This document shows positions 52,055-60,795 of a stretch of 64,000 nucleotides of DNA, in pieces; position 1 is the stretch's first letter, and each line of letters begins with the position of its first letter. Source of the stretch: an uncultured Lachnospiraceae bacterium. GTDB lineage: Bacteria > Bacillota > Clostridia > Lachnospirales > Lachnospiraceae. The notes under the pieces were generated by a model that did not search any database, was not told where the DNA came from, and was given only the letters and a program-made list of their open reading frames with translations. A program made the translations under genes and the position numbers. The stretch lies in NCBI GenBank assembly GCA_934401915.1, contig CAKRSV010000011.1, positions 33,015-97,014 of the forward strand. The letters run 5' to 3'.

Positions 52055-52775
52055 AAATATCGTAGATCTCCGGCATGTAAACGCCTGGTTTCTGATATAC
52101 GATCAGCGGCTTCTCCACCGTCATACGCGGCCGTCCTCCCCTGTTTGCCTCGAGCAGAACCATATTCGGCTCCTTGTCGACATAGGGATAGACCAGCTGC
52201 ATCCGCTTAGGCTCCAGCTTATACTTACTCAGGAGCACCATGATCTCTGCCAGCCGGAACGGTCTGTGCACCAGATAGAAATTTCCCCCCGGCTTCAGCA
52301 GTCTTGCCGTCTGCGAGATCACGTCCTCCAGCGTACAAAGGATCTCATGCCTTGCGATCGCCTTTGCGTCCTGTGGATTCGCGATCCCGTGCTTTCCGAT
52401 CATATACGGCGGATTGCAGGTAATGACATCAAAGGAAGCAGCGTCAAAAAGACTTCCTGCCTCCTTTATATCTCCCGTAACAATATCGATTTTGTCCTCC
52501 AGGCCATTCAGTGCAACGCTTCTCCTTGCCATATCCGCACTGTCCGGCTGGATCTCCAGCCCGGTGAGATGCGCCGCCCCGGTCTTTGCCTCCAGCAGGA
52601 TCGGGATGATCCCCGTTCCCGTACCGAGATCCAGCACGCTTGCGCCGTCCTTTACCCTTGCAAAGCCGGACAGGAGCACAGCGTCCATTCCAAAGCAGAA
52701 ACGCTCCGGATCCTGAATGATCCGGTATCCGTTCCGCTCTAAATCATCGATTCTCTCATTTTCCTTTAGTATCAT
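52044..52775 (-). CDS. tRNA1(Val) A37 N6-methyltransferase, TrmN6-type
   Basis: 243 aa class I SAM enzyme. SVLDLGTGTGIIPILLEAKT is the SAM site and DVITCNPPYM is the N6-adenine catalytic NPPY motif. The N-terminus (ENERIDDLERNGYRIIQDPE, then FCFGMDAVLLSGFA) is typical of TrmN6/YabB. It precedes rsmI with overlap and follows ricT by 23 bp, consistent with the conserved order in Firmicutes. Confidence 0.92.
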   Translation of the reverse strand: MILKENERIDDLERNGYRIIQDPERFCFGMDAVLLSGFARVKDGASVLDLGTGTGIIPILLEAKTGAAHLTGLEIQPDSADMARRSVALNGLEDKIDIVTGDIKEAGSLFDAASFDVITCNPPYMIGKHGIANPQDAKAIARHEILCTLEDVISQTARLLKPGGNFYLVHRPFRLAEIMVLLSKYKLEPKRMQLVYPYVDKEPNMVLLEANRGGRPRMTVEKPLIVYQKPGVYMPEIYDIYGY

Positions 52776-52798
52776 GGCTCTCTTTCAGCCCCGTCCGC

Positions 52799-53713
52799 CT
52801 AATTGTCGTCGAGGTTCGACTTTTTGGTATCCTGCTTCTCCATTTTTTCCAGCTCTTTCAGATCCGCCTCATTCACATCCATCTTGCGGTTCTTGTTATG
52901 CTTTCTCTTAAAGCGGAGCTGCTCCACCCTGTACTCCTGGATTTCCTTCTCGTCGTTCACATCCACGACTACCTTGACAAGCTGGCGGAGAACATTTACA
53001 CTGTGTACCTCGCCCTTTAAGCCGTCATCCGTCGTCACATAATCGCCTACGTTCGGCAGTCTCCGGTTCAGCTCCTCGTACGTGTCCTCCTCATTTTTCA
53101 GACAGCACATCAGTCTCCCGCACACGCCGGAGATCTTCGTCGGATTCAGCGAAAGATTCTGCTCCTTCGCCATCTTGATCGACACCGGAACGAAATCGGA
53201 CAGGTAGGTGTGGCAGCAGAGCGCACGCCCGCAGATGCCAATACCGCCGACGATCTTCGTCTCGTCCCGCACACCGATCTGCCGCAGCTCGATCCTGGTC
53301 TTGAACACCGCCGCCAGATCCTTGACCAGCTCACGGAAGTCAATCCGCCCATCCGCCGTAAAATAAAAGAGAACCTTATTGTTGTCAAAGGTGTATTCTG
53401 CATCGATCAGCTTCATCTGCAGATTATGCTTACGGATCTTCTCCAGACAGATCTTAAACGCCTCTTTCTCCTTCTGCTTGTTGGCTGCTTCCTGCTCGTC
53501 GTCCTTCGCGTTGGCAACACGCAGGACCGGCTTTAGCGGCTGGAATACCTTGTCATCCTCCACTTCCTTCGGACTGCATACAACCGTTCCGTACTCAATG
53601 CCTCTAGCCGTCTCCACGATGACGTGATCTCCTCTTTTTACCGAGTGCTTTCCGGGCGCAAAATAATATATCTTTCCGGCGGTACGAAACCGCACGCCTA
53701 TTACCTTTATCAT
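52799..53713 (-). CDS. ricT: PSP1-domain protein RicT (YaaT)
   Basis: 304 aa. The PSP1 domain includes VIGVRFRTAGKIYYFAPGKH and KIVGGIGICGRALCCHTYLS, then KISGVCGRLMCCLKNEEDTY; these paired Cys residues bind iron-sulfur clusters in the RicAFT complex. In Bacillus it supports RNase Y-dependent mRNA maturation and sporulation. A Lys/Asp-rich tail follows. It is immediately after holB, as in Bacillus. Confidence 0.93.
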   Translation of the reverse strand: MIKVIGVRFRTAGKIYYFAPGKHSVKRGDHVIVETARGIEYGTVVCSPKEVEDDKVFQPLKPVLRVANAKDDEQEAANKQKEKEAFKICLEKIRKHNLQMKLIDAEYTFDNNKVLFYFTADGRIDFRELVKDLAAVFKTRIELRQIGVRDETKIVGGIGICGRALCCHTYLSDFVPVSIKMAKEQNLSLNPTKISGVCGRLMCCLKNEEDTYEELNRRLPNVGDYVTTDDGLKGEVHSVNVLRQLVKVVVDVNDEKEIQEYRVEQLRFKRKHNKNRKMDVNEADLKELEKMEKQDTKKSNLDDN

Positions 53714-53766
53714 AATCTATCAACCTCCATAAATCCCATTTCCCGCATCTTCCGTGCGGCGTTATC

Positions 53767-54756
53767 CTAATTTTCCTTGATCGTAAGGAGCAGCAGCTCC
53801 ATCGTCAGATCAAAGTTTACGTTCGCCTGTAATCTTCTCTTCGCCTGCTCCAGCGCATTGACGATATTCTCAATTCCCTCGTAGGTACTCCGGTCAGCCA
53901 CGCGGATGATCTGCTGCAGCTCATCCCGGAAAATAAGGCTGTTGACATCCCTGGTCGCCTTATATAAAAGTACGTCGCGGTACCACACGGAAAGGATGTC
54001 CAGATAATCGTTTACATCCAGCTTGTACTCTGAAATCTTTTTGATCGCCTTTACGATCTCGTTCGTCTCCATATCGTTGATATACTTGACAAGCGTGATC
54101 GCCTCTTCCTTTACTTTTTCAAACTCCTCGCTGCTTGCCAGGAGCTTTGCCTTGCCGATGTTTCCTCTGGCAAACGCAACGCAGATATTCGCCTTGTAAT
54201 CCGGCACATGCAGCTCGCTCATCAGATATTTCTTCACCAGCTCGTCTGCCACTGGTTTCATATTCAACACCACGCAGCGGCTCAGGATCGTAGGCAGAAA
54301 TGCGTCTACATTGGTCGTGAGGATCAGGATCACCGCATATTCCGGCGGCTCCTCCAGTGTCTTGAGCAGCGCGTTCTGCGCCTGCACCGTCATCTTCTCG
54401 CCCTCATTCATAATATAGATCTTGCGCGGGCTGCTGTAAGGCTTGATCCCGATATCATTGTTGATCTGGTTCCGGATATCCTCCACGCCGATACTGTTCG
54501 GCTTCTCATGCGAAACAAAGATGATGTCCGGCTGGTTCTGGCTCATCGCCTGTTTGCAGGAATGACATTCTCCGCAGGGCTCCGTTCCTCCCTTTTCGCA
54601 CTGAAGCGTCATGGCAAAGATCTTCGCCACAAACTCCTTGCCGGAGCTTCTCTCTCCGTTGATGATATATGCGTGTGATACCTTATTCATCGCGATCGCG
54701 TTCTGTAAATGCTCCTTGAGCTGTTCCTGTCCGATAATGTCCTTAAAAGTAGCCAT
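53767..54756 (-). CDS. holB: DNA polymerase III delta-prime subunit
   Basis: 329 aa clamp-loader subunit. The AAA+ start DIIGQEQLKEHLQNAIAMNK is followed by a degenerate P-loop (GERSSGKEFVAKI), a zinc-binding CEKGGTEPCGECHSC and the sensor region GEKMTVQAQNALLKTLEEPP. The C-terminal helical collar domain completes it. It helps load the sliding clamp at forks. Position between yaaR and ricT is conserved. Confidence 0.94.
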   Translation of the reverse strand: MATFKDIIGQEQLKEHLQNAIAMNKVSHAYIINGERSSGKEFVAKIFAMTLQCEKGGTEPCGECHSCKQAMSQNQPDIIFVSHEKPNSIGVEDIRNQINNDIGIKPYSSPRKIYIMNEGEKMTVQAQNALLKTLEEPPEYAVILILTTNVDAFLPTILSRCVVLNMKPVADELVKKYLMSELHVPDYKANICVAFARGNIGKAKLLASSEEFEKVKEEAITLVKYINDMETNEIVKAIKKISEYKLDVNDYLDILSVWYRDVLLYKATRDVNSLIFRDELQQIIRVADRSTYEGIENIVNALEQAKRRLQANVNFDLTMELLLLTIKEN

Positions 54757-54824
54757 CTATCAACCTCACCTGTTCTCCCAATTTACCGCCGTCACAATCC
54801 GGCCTTTCCCCGCGCACAGCGCTC

Positions 54825-55265
54825 TTACGTGAAAATATCCAGCAAAAGCCCCCGGATCTCCCCGATCTTGCTCAGGATCGCCAGATTATCCTTTTCATCC
54901 TTCACCAGCTCCTGCGCCAGCTCGTCCAGATTCTGATCGATCAGTCTTATGATCCCATATACGCGGTGCCTGCCCTTCCGGTCGAGGAAATTTTCCCTCG
55001 AAAACGCGTGGGAACGATTCACGATCTCATTCATAAAATCCTTGATCAGCGCGCGATACCGCTTCATATCCTTGATATCCCGTCGCTTGGCCAGCTTGTC
55101 CCCCTGCCTTGTGATCTCCTCCATCATCCCGGTAAGAGCCGTCTGCAGATCCTGCTCCTCTATCCTGCTGACAAGAGTAAATTTGAAAGTACCATCCGTT
55201 TCCTGCGCCTGCTGCGTCTGCTCTACCGGCATCGGCTGCTGTGTCTGATTTACTTTGATCTCCAC
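54825..55265 (-). CDS. yaaR: YaaR-family (DUF327) protein
   Basis: 146 aa from the GTG at 55265 preceded by GGGGGTGA; longer in-frame upstream sequence is Arg/Gly-rich and overlaps the kinase gene in another frame, so it is not coding. The conserved core is [40 protein letters not shown] and [17 protein letters not shown]. Function unknown; it is regularly located between a nucleotide kinase and holB in Firmicutes, as here. Cytoplasmic helical protein. Confidence 0.9.
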   Translation of the reverse strand: MEIKVNQTQQPMPVEQTQQAQETDGTFKFTLVSRIEEQDLQTALTGMMEEITRQGDKLAKRRDIKDMKRYRALIKDFMNEIVNRSHAFSRENFLDRKGRHRVYGIIRLIDQNLDELAQELVKDEKDNLAILSKIGEIRGLLLDIFT

Positions 55266-55309
55266 TCCTGTCACCCCCTTTTTTCCGCACTCTCTCTTCT
55301 GCCTGCTGT

Positions 55310-55897
55310 CTACAGATTTTCCTGCAGATACGCATAGATCTCTGTCAGACACTTTGTCAGATCGCCATTGTAAAAGCACCTGTCGATCCCGGCGCTCTCT
55401 ATCCTGTCTGCCGCAAAATCCTCCGCGTCGGCCAGAAACCGGCGGCACATCTCCTCATACTTCGGCTCATGCTGCGACCGCTCCCGGTCGAGCGCTCTCT
55501 GCAATCTCTCCCCGTCGTCCAGCTCTATCATAACCGGCAGCACCTTCTCCGTCCCGTAATACCGCCGGAGCTGAACGTAGGATTCCAGCGTTCCGATCAC
55601 AAGATAGGAATGGTTTTCCGGATCGATCTCTTCATCTGCCACGGTAAAATACCGCCACAGCCCAAGACAGGTATGGTACGCCCTTCCTTCAATGACCTTC
55701 CCGTCCGCAAGAAGCGTCTGATAGCCCGCCTCGTCGGTAAAGTGATATTCCACCCCGTCGCGTTCTCCCGCACGGATCGGCCGGGTCGTATAGGGTACGA
55801 TCGTCCTCAGAGAAAATCTGTCTTCGTCCATTATTCTTTTAAAAATGGTATCTTTTCCCGATGAACTTTTCCCCATCAGGCAGATTATTTTGCCCAT
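55310..55897 (-). CDS. Guanylate-kinase-like nucleotide kinase
   Basis: 195 aa. P-loop [20 protein letters not shown], nucleotide-monophosphate site [20 protein letters not shown] and HFTD match guanylate kinases, which phosphorylate GMP to GDP. It is less canonical than housekeeping Gmk: the segment after the P-loop differs and the Lys-containing lid is short, so it may be a second copy. In Bacillus this operon position holds thymidylate kinase (tmk), so replacement or recruitment is suggested. Confidence 0.82.
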   Translation of the reverse strand: MGKIICLMGKSSSGKDTIFKRIMDEDRFSLRTIVPYTTRPIRAGERDGVEYHFTDEAGYQTLLADGKVIEGRAYHTCLGLWRYFTVADEEIDPENHSYLVIGTLESYVQLRRYYGTEKVLPVMIELDDGERLQRALDRERSQHEPKYEEMCRRFLADAEDFAADRIESAGIDRCFYNGDLTKCLTEIYAYLQENL

Positions 55898-55999
55898 ACT
55901 CCGTTACCTGTCCAAAATTCTTTACGCTTCTTCTATCATGCCATATTTCCATGGGAATTTCAATTTTTTCTTCTTCCGGGAACCGTCCCGTGCGATTCC

Positions 56000-57499
56000 T
56001 TACGGCGCCACAACCCAGATTTTCCCCTCTCTGGTCACGCCCTGCACGTGCAGTCCCATGGAAAGACAGCTCCTCACCTTTTCCACCAAAGCGACGTCAA
56101 TCCGCTCTCCCGGCACAAGGAAAGGAATCCCCGGCGGATACAGATTCACAAAATCCCCGGCGATCCGTCCAACCGCATCCTCAAGCGCCGTCTGCTCTTT
56201 TTTTGCATGAAAAGCCTCTGCCGGCGTCCTCAGCACCTCCGGCAGCTCTCCACCGTACAGCCTTATCTCCGTCCGCTGCTCCCTGCCTTCCCTCTGCTTT
56301 ATTTTAGCGTCGATCTCTGTCAATGCGTCCGCCAATCTCTTCCATCCTTCTGCGGTATCCAGGATCGTCATCATCGCAAGCACGTAGGTATCGGCAGCCA
56401 TTTCCATCTGCAAATGGTAGCGCTCGCGCAGCGTATCGTACAGCTCCTGTCCGCTCATTTCCGTATCTTTCACGGAGATGACCAGCTTTCCGATATCCCA
56501 GCCCGCCAGACCATACCCTTTTCCCTGCACCTGCGATAAGCTCCCGATCCGGATATGGCGGCACGCTTTGGTCTGCTCGCAGAAAACTGCATATCTCTCC
56601 TTCAGCCGAAGAAAGTCCTCCGCTCCCTGATTTTCCAGATAGGCGATACACGAATCCATACTCGCCATTAAAACATAGGACGGACTGCTGCTCTGCAGCA
56701 TGACAAGGTATTTCCTGAGCCGCAGGCGGTCGACCCTCTCTCCATTCACGTGCAGGAGCGCTGTCTGCGTCATTGAGGGCAGCGTCTTGTGCAGGCTGTG
56801 GATCACCAGATCCGCCCCTGCCGAGATAGCGTCCTGCGGCTGCTCGCCGTCCAGTAACGCCGCGCAAGTCCCCGTCAGGCAAAGCTCCGGTTTCAGGTGC
56901 GCTCCGTGCGCTTCATCGACGATCAAAATTTTGTTTTTACGGTGCACAAGTGCGGCAATCGCCGACACATCCGCCAGAATTCCCTCGTAGGTGGGCGATG
57001 TGATGATAACCGCCCGCACCTGTGGATGCTCTTCCAGCATCCGTTCCACATCCTCTACCCTCGGCGCGTCGCAGATATCGTACTCTTCTATCCGGTGAGT
57101 CGGCAGATAATGCAGCGCAAGCCCCTGGAGAATGGCGCTGTGGTACACCGACTTGTGGCACCCCCGCGAGATCAGAAGCTCCTCTCCCGGCTTTGTCGCC
57201 GTCAGGATCGCCGCCTGAACGCCCGCCGTACTCCCATTCACCAGATAGAATGTCTCTTCGCACCCGTACAGCCATCCGGCTCTCTGCTGCGCTTCGTGCA
57301 GAATCCCTTCCGGCTCGTGCAGATTGTCAAAGCCGTCTATCTCCGTAATATCTATATGACAGAAATCCGCCATCTCTCCCGCCTGCGGGTTCCTCTTATG
57401 TCCCGGCATATGGCAGGGATAATAGTCGCTCTCCGCATATTTTCGCAGCAACTCATACAATCCCTGTCTTTGCCCGTTTTTATTCCCATTAAGATTCAT
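56000..57499 (-). CDS. Orn/Lys/Arg decarboxylase-family PLP enzyme (YaaO-like)
   Basis: 499 aa fold-type I PLP enzyme, short form without the N-terminal wing domain of inducible decarboxylases. YLVNGSTAGVQAAILTATKP, VITSPTYEGILADVSAIAAL, ILIVDEAHGAHLKP (Asp to the cofactor N) and SLHKTLPSMTQTALLHVNG (Schiff-base Lys) are intact. It should decarboxylate a basic amino acid, giving cadaverine, putrescine or agmatine; which is not readable. First gene of the yaaO-like block; its ATG follows directly on the HD gene's stop. Confidence 0.92.
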   Translation of the reverse strand: MNLNGNKNGQRQGLYELLRKYAESDYYPCHMPGHKRNPQAGEMADFCHIDITEIDGFDNLHEPEGILHEAQQRAGWLYGCEETFYLVNGSTAGVQAAILTATKPGEELLISRGCHKSVYHSAILQGLALHYLPTHRIEEYDICDAPRVEDVERMLEEHPQVRAVIITSPTYEGILADVSAIAALVHRKNKILIVDEAHGAHLKPELCLTGTCAALLDGEQPQDAISAGADLVIHSLHKTLPSMTQTALLHVNGERVDRLRLRKYLVMLQSSSPSYVLMASMDSCIAYLENQGAEDFLRLKERYAVFCEQTKACRHIRIGSLSQVQGKGYGLAGWDIGKLVISVKDTEMSGQELYDTLRERYHLQMEMAADTYVLAMMTILDTAEGWKRLADALTEIDAKIKQREGREQRTEIRLYGGELPEVLRTPAEAFHAKKEQTALEDAVGRIAGDFVNLYPPGIPFLVPGERIDVALVEKVRSCLSMGLHVQGVTREGKIWVVAP

Positions 57500-58060
57500 T
57501 TAAACTCCATTTGGCAGCTGTTTTCCATGTCCCTTGTGCAGCTTGAGCGTCTCCATCAGTGAACAGTATTTATCTGCGGCCGTCACCACCCATGCCTCCC
57601 GGCACATCGGCGGCACGACCGAAAGAGGCCACATATGCTTTCTGATAATGTCGCGCTGTCTGTTGTTCAGCCGGAATTCCTTCTCCGCATTGTGCAGGGC
57701 CGTCACCGGATGATGAAACCCGTGCAGACGCTGGCGGTTCGCCAACGCTTCCTTATCGTGCCAGTCATAGAGAAAATAATCGTGCAGCAGCGCCCCGCGG
57801 ATCAGATCCCTCTTATTGCAGTTCACTTGGAGCTTTTTATTGATCAGCAGGCTGTATCTCGCCACATCCATGCAGTGATTGTGCACGGTCATATTGCCAT
57901 GCTGCAGATGCCCCTTTGTGCTCTTGAAATTCTCCGAATCCAGAATATCCTGCCCGTAATGCCGGAGCAGCTTGTGCATCCTCTTGTACCTGTTATAAAG
58001 CTTCCTAATCCTTTGTCTGCGTCTTTCTCTTCGATCTCTGAACATTTTCTGCATCTCCAT
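57500..58060 (-). CDS. HD-domain phosphohydrolase
   Basis: About 186 aa from 58060; the ATG at 58045 with TGGAG upstream is an alternative, and no start has a strong site. The basic N-terminus (DRRERRRQRIRKLYNRYKRM) may bind nucleic acid. The HD pair lies in RGALLHDYFLYDWHDKEAL, with upstream His in MTVHNHCMDVARYSLL and further His in LHGFHHPVTALHNAEKEFRL, then DIIRKHMWPL, the pattern of metal-dependent phosphohydrolases. Substrate unknown. Its stop abuts the next ATG (TAAATG), so it is coupled to the decarboxylase gene. Confidence 0.85.
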   Translation of the reverse strand: MEMQKMFRDRRERRRQRIRKLYNRYKRMHKLLRHYGQDILDSENFKSTKGHLQHGNMTVHNHCMDVARYSLLINKKLQVNCNKRDLIRGALLHDYFLYDWHDKEALANRQRLHGFHHPVTALHNAEKEFRLNNRQRDIIRKHMWPLSVVPPMCREAWVVTAADKYCSLMETLKLHKGHGKQLPNGV

Positions 58061-58117
58061 TCTGTCTGCGCCCCGGATCGTTTCCCAGCGCCGCATAACG
58101 CCGCTTTTTCGAGGCTT

Positions 58118-58384
58118 TTATACAAAAACAAGCTGGATCAATATCATATAACAAACCGTTCCCATCCCGATGCTGAGCAGGATATTTTTCTTCCAGAAAT
58201 GCAGTCCTGCCACCAACGCTCCGGCAAGCAGCGCCGGAAGGAAATGGGATGTGCTCTGAAAATCTATGTTGCGGAAACAGTATACCACCAGAACCGCCAT
58301 GATAACGATAAAAAGCGCCGTCATGGAAAAATCGATCCCGGTACTGTCAAAAGCAATATACCTGCCCGCCTGCGCGCCGATCAC
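58118..58384 (-). pseudogene. AzlC-AzlD chimera left by a deletion (branched-chain amino-acid exporter remnant)
   Basis: 88 codons from a GTG. The first part (IAFDSTGIDFSMTALFIVI) matches the final third of AzlC, and the frame upstream of the start continues with GNSRIAGSV, so the true start is lost. It then switches to MAVLVVYCFRNIDF, LPALLAGALVAGLHFWKKNI and LLSIGMGTVCYMIL, which is the second half of AzlD. AzlC and AzlD are normally separate adjacent genes that form one exporter, so a deletion has joined them in frame. The glycosyltransferase gene ends about 50 bp upstream. Confidence 0.6.
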
Positions 58385-58434
58385 CGACCCTGCAATCCTG
58401 GAATTTCCCGTCTTACAACTGTATTTCCTGTCTC

Positions 58435-59622
58435 CTACACACGCTCTCCTTCGATCAGTCTATGAAGTGTTTCTGCCCGGTGTGCCCAGGTATGTTTCGA
58501 CGTCGAAACCGCATAGCCCGCATCGGCGATCTCCTGCATCCTGTCCGTATCCGCCAGAAGCGCTTCTGCGATCTCCGGCAGCTTGTCCATCTCCGAAAGA
58601 GAATAGACGGCGCTGTTCTTCTGATCCTCCAGAATGTCGTCAAGGTATCTGCTGCTGTCTGTCAGGCAGACCGCACCGTTCAGCATCGTGTTAAAAATCC
58701 GGTCATGCGCGCCGTCCTTAAACCACGGCATCACGTTCAGCGACAGTTTGGTCTGCCGCAGTTTTTTCAGACACCCCTCCGAATCCAGATTATTCATGAG
58801 AACCAGATTTTCCGGGTGCTTACACTCCAGCCTGTCCCAGCCGTCTCCAAACATATACACCTTGATTCCCGCATCAGCCAGCTCCTGCACCGCTCTCCCG
58901 CGGAACGTGTAGCGCACGTAGAGGTCGATAAATGTCAGCGACGCCATCGCCTTCTTCAGCTCCTCCTCCGGGATCTCCCCGAGTTCCCGCCGTAGATGCT
59001 CCTCCGCCACATCCTCCACCGTTCTCCAAGGCTTTGCAAACAGTTCGTCTATCATTCCATAGTAGAACGCCGTGTACTCATCGTCAATTCTCGTAATATA
59101 TTTTTCAAAGGTTTGGGGAATACAATAATTTCCAACCATGATAACGTCATACCTGCGGCAGGCGATCGGTACGTTCGTCCGGTCCGGATAAAGCTGCGTT
59201 CCGGCAAGCGGCAGGAAAGGCCCGTTTTCAATCTCCGGGAAGAACCTGCGCATATATTTCTCATGGTTCCGATCAATGCTGATGTGATGGTAATTAGGCG
59301 GCACCTTTTCCAGAAAATGATGATAATACATCGGATGGTCTACCACAATATTATAGCTTGGAATCTCCAGTGCCTCCCACATGGATCTGCCGTTTTCATC
59401 CAGAAAATAGTCCTCTCCGCTCATCCCGTGAAAATTAAAATTGATGAGAACCGTATTTCCCTTCTCAAAAAATTCCCGGAAAAACTTCTGGGTACTTGCC
59501 CAGGGCTTGCTCAGATCAAATACAAAAACGTCATGCCCCATCTGTTTCATCGCATCGGCTAACTGCAATGAAAAATACCCCTGCGTCTCTATGTCTCCCA
59601 CAAAAAACATTATTTTCTTCAT
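58435..59622 (-). CDS. CgeB-like glycosyltransferase
   Basis: 395 aa from the ATG at 59622; upstream in-frame sequence is Arg/Gly-rich and not conserved-looking. KKIMFFVGDIETQGYFSLQL opens a GT-B-type N-domain; the nucleotide-sugar-side domain has IKVYMFGDGWDRLECKHPEN, LSLNVMPWFKDGAHDRIFNT, MLNGAVCLTDSSRYLDDIL and the closing HTWAHRAETLHRLIEGE. These are features of the CgeB/Glyco_trans_1_2 group, which in Bacillus glycosylates the spore surface, fitting a spore former. Acceptor unknown. Confidence 0.82.
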   Translation of the reverse strand: MKKIMFFVGDIETQGYFSLQLADAMKQMGHDVFVFDLSKPWASTQKFFREFFEKGNTVLINFNFHGMSGEDYFLDENGRSMWEALEIPSYNIVVDHPMYYHHFLEKVPPNYHHISIDRNHEKYMRRFFPEIENGPFLPLAGTQLYPDRTNVPIACRRYDVIMVGNYCIPQTFEKYITRIDDEYTAFYYGMIDELFAKPWRTVEDVAEEHLRRELGEIPEEELKKAMASLTFIDLYVRYTFRGRAVQELADAGIKVYMFGDGWDRLECKHPENLVLMNNLDSEGCLKKLRQTKLSLNVMPWFKDGAHDRIFNTMLNGAVCLTDSSRYLDDILEDQKNSAVYSLSEMDKLPEIAEALLADTDRMQEIADAGYAVSTSKHTWAHRAETLHRLIEGERV

Positions 59623-59663
59623 ATATCTGTCCCGCTTTCCAGTCCGCGTCCCTGCCCGTTTCT

Positions 59664-60764
59664 CTACACCGCCGTTACGCTCTCTTCCCGATCGCGGTAG
59701 ATCGCCGCTGTGATCAGAAAACTTGCCATAAAAGAAACGCATCCCACAAGAACTGCCTTCCCTATATTTATCGGCTCGTCAGCGCTGTAATACATCAGGA
59801 TCGCCGGAATACTTGGGAAGGAAAAAATATAACAGCGCACGGTAATGATCCCCTGCAGCGCCCCGGCGATCATACATCCCAGCACGTTGCCGATCAATGG
59901 AGTCCTCTCCTTAAAACAGATCCCGAAAATAGACGGCTCCGCGATTCCCGGTATCAACGCCGTCAGCATTGCGCTGAGCGACATAGACCTGCGCTCCCTG
60001 CTTTTTGTCCGGATAAGCACACCCAGATCACAGCCGGCAAGCGACATATTGGATATCAGAAACGCAACCATGATCCCATAATCAGCCCCGGTCAGCCCGA
60101 TCTGCGTGATCGCAATGGTGATAAAGATCCAGTGCATCCCCATCGATACCAGAAATGTAGTCAGTCCCGCGAGGATCGCCCATGCGACAACCGGTGCATG
60201 TAACTGCAACGTATTCAATCCATCTGCCAGCCATCCGCTCAAAAGACTGACCACCGGCTGGATCACCAGAATCCCCAGAAGAGCGGTGAGAAAGATCACG
60301 CATACCGCCAGGAAATACGGCTGCAGGCTTTCTTTGATATATCGCTTCAGGAATGTCGTAATCTTTGACATACAGTAGACCAGAAGAATGACCGGAATGA
60401 CGCTGTACGCATAGGTCGCAGAGATTACCGGGATCCCGACAAAGGTCACTCTCTCCCCGCTTTCCATCAGCTCTGTAAATTCCGGCAGAAGCATGACGCA
60501 TACGCTGACGATCGCAAACAGCGGTTCCGTCTGAAAATGCTTTGCCGCCGTATAAGCTACCATCACCGGCAGAAAATAGAACGGTGCCGTCGCGATCGCC
60601 GACAGGATCACTTCCGTACTTCCCGACAAGATCGACAGATTTTGCAGAAGCATCACTATCATTTTCAGAATACCGCCTGCCAGCAGGATAGGTATGATCG
60701 GCGCCATACACTCCGTAATATGATCAAAAACTGCCAGACATTTTTCTTTCCATGCCGCCATATC
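59664..60764 (-). CDS. PTS EIIC membrane permease domain (glucoside/sucrose class), orphan
   Basis: 366 aa from the ATG at 60764 with AAAGGA upstream; the longer open frame overlaps the zinc-ribbon gene and is not believable. MAAWKEKCLAVFDHITECMA, IIPILLAGGILKMIVMLLQN, IATAPFYFLPVMVAYTAAKH and the loop GITPA-like PGIAEPSIFGICFKERTPLI mark an EIIC of the beta-glucoside type with about ten helices. No EIIB or EIIA domain is attached or nearby, so it must borrow these from elsewhere or act as a non-PTS carrier. Confidence 0.86.
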   Translation of the reverse strand, partial: DMAAWKEKCLAVFDHITECMAPIIPILLAGGILKMIVMLLQNLSILSGSTEVILSAIATAPFYFLPVMVAYTAAKHFQTEPLFAIVSVCVMLLPEFTELMESGERVTFVGIPVISATYAYSVIPVILLVYCMSKITTFLKRYIKESLQPYFLAVCVIFLTALLGILVIQPVVSLLSGWLADGLNTLQLHAPVVAWAILAGLTTFLVSMGMHWIFITIAITQIGLTGADYGIMVAFLISNMSLAGCDLGVLIRTKSRERRSMSLSAMLTALIPGIAEPSIFGICFKERTPLIGNVLGCMIAGALQGIITVRCYIFSFPSIPAILMYYSADEPINIGKAVLVGCVSFMASFLITAAIYRDREESVTAV

Positions 60765-60795
60765 GAACAATCCTTTCTTATGTAGCTCCTGCAAT

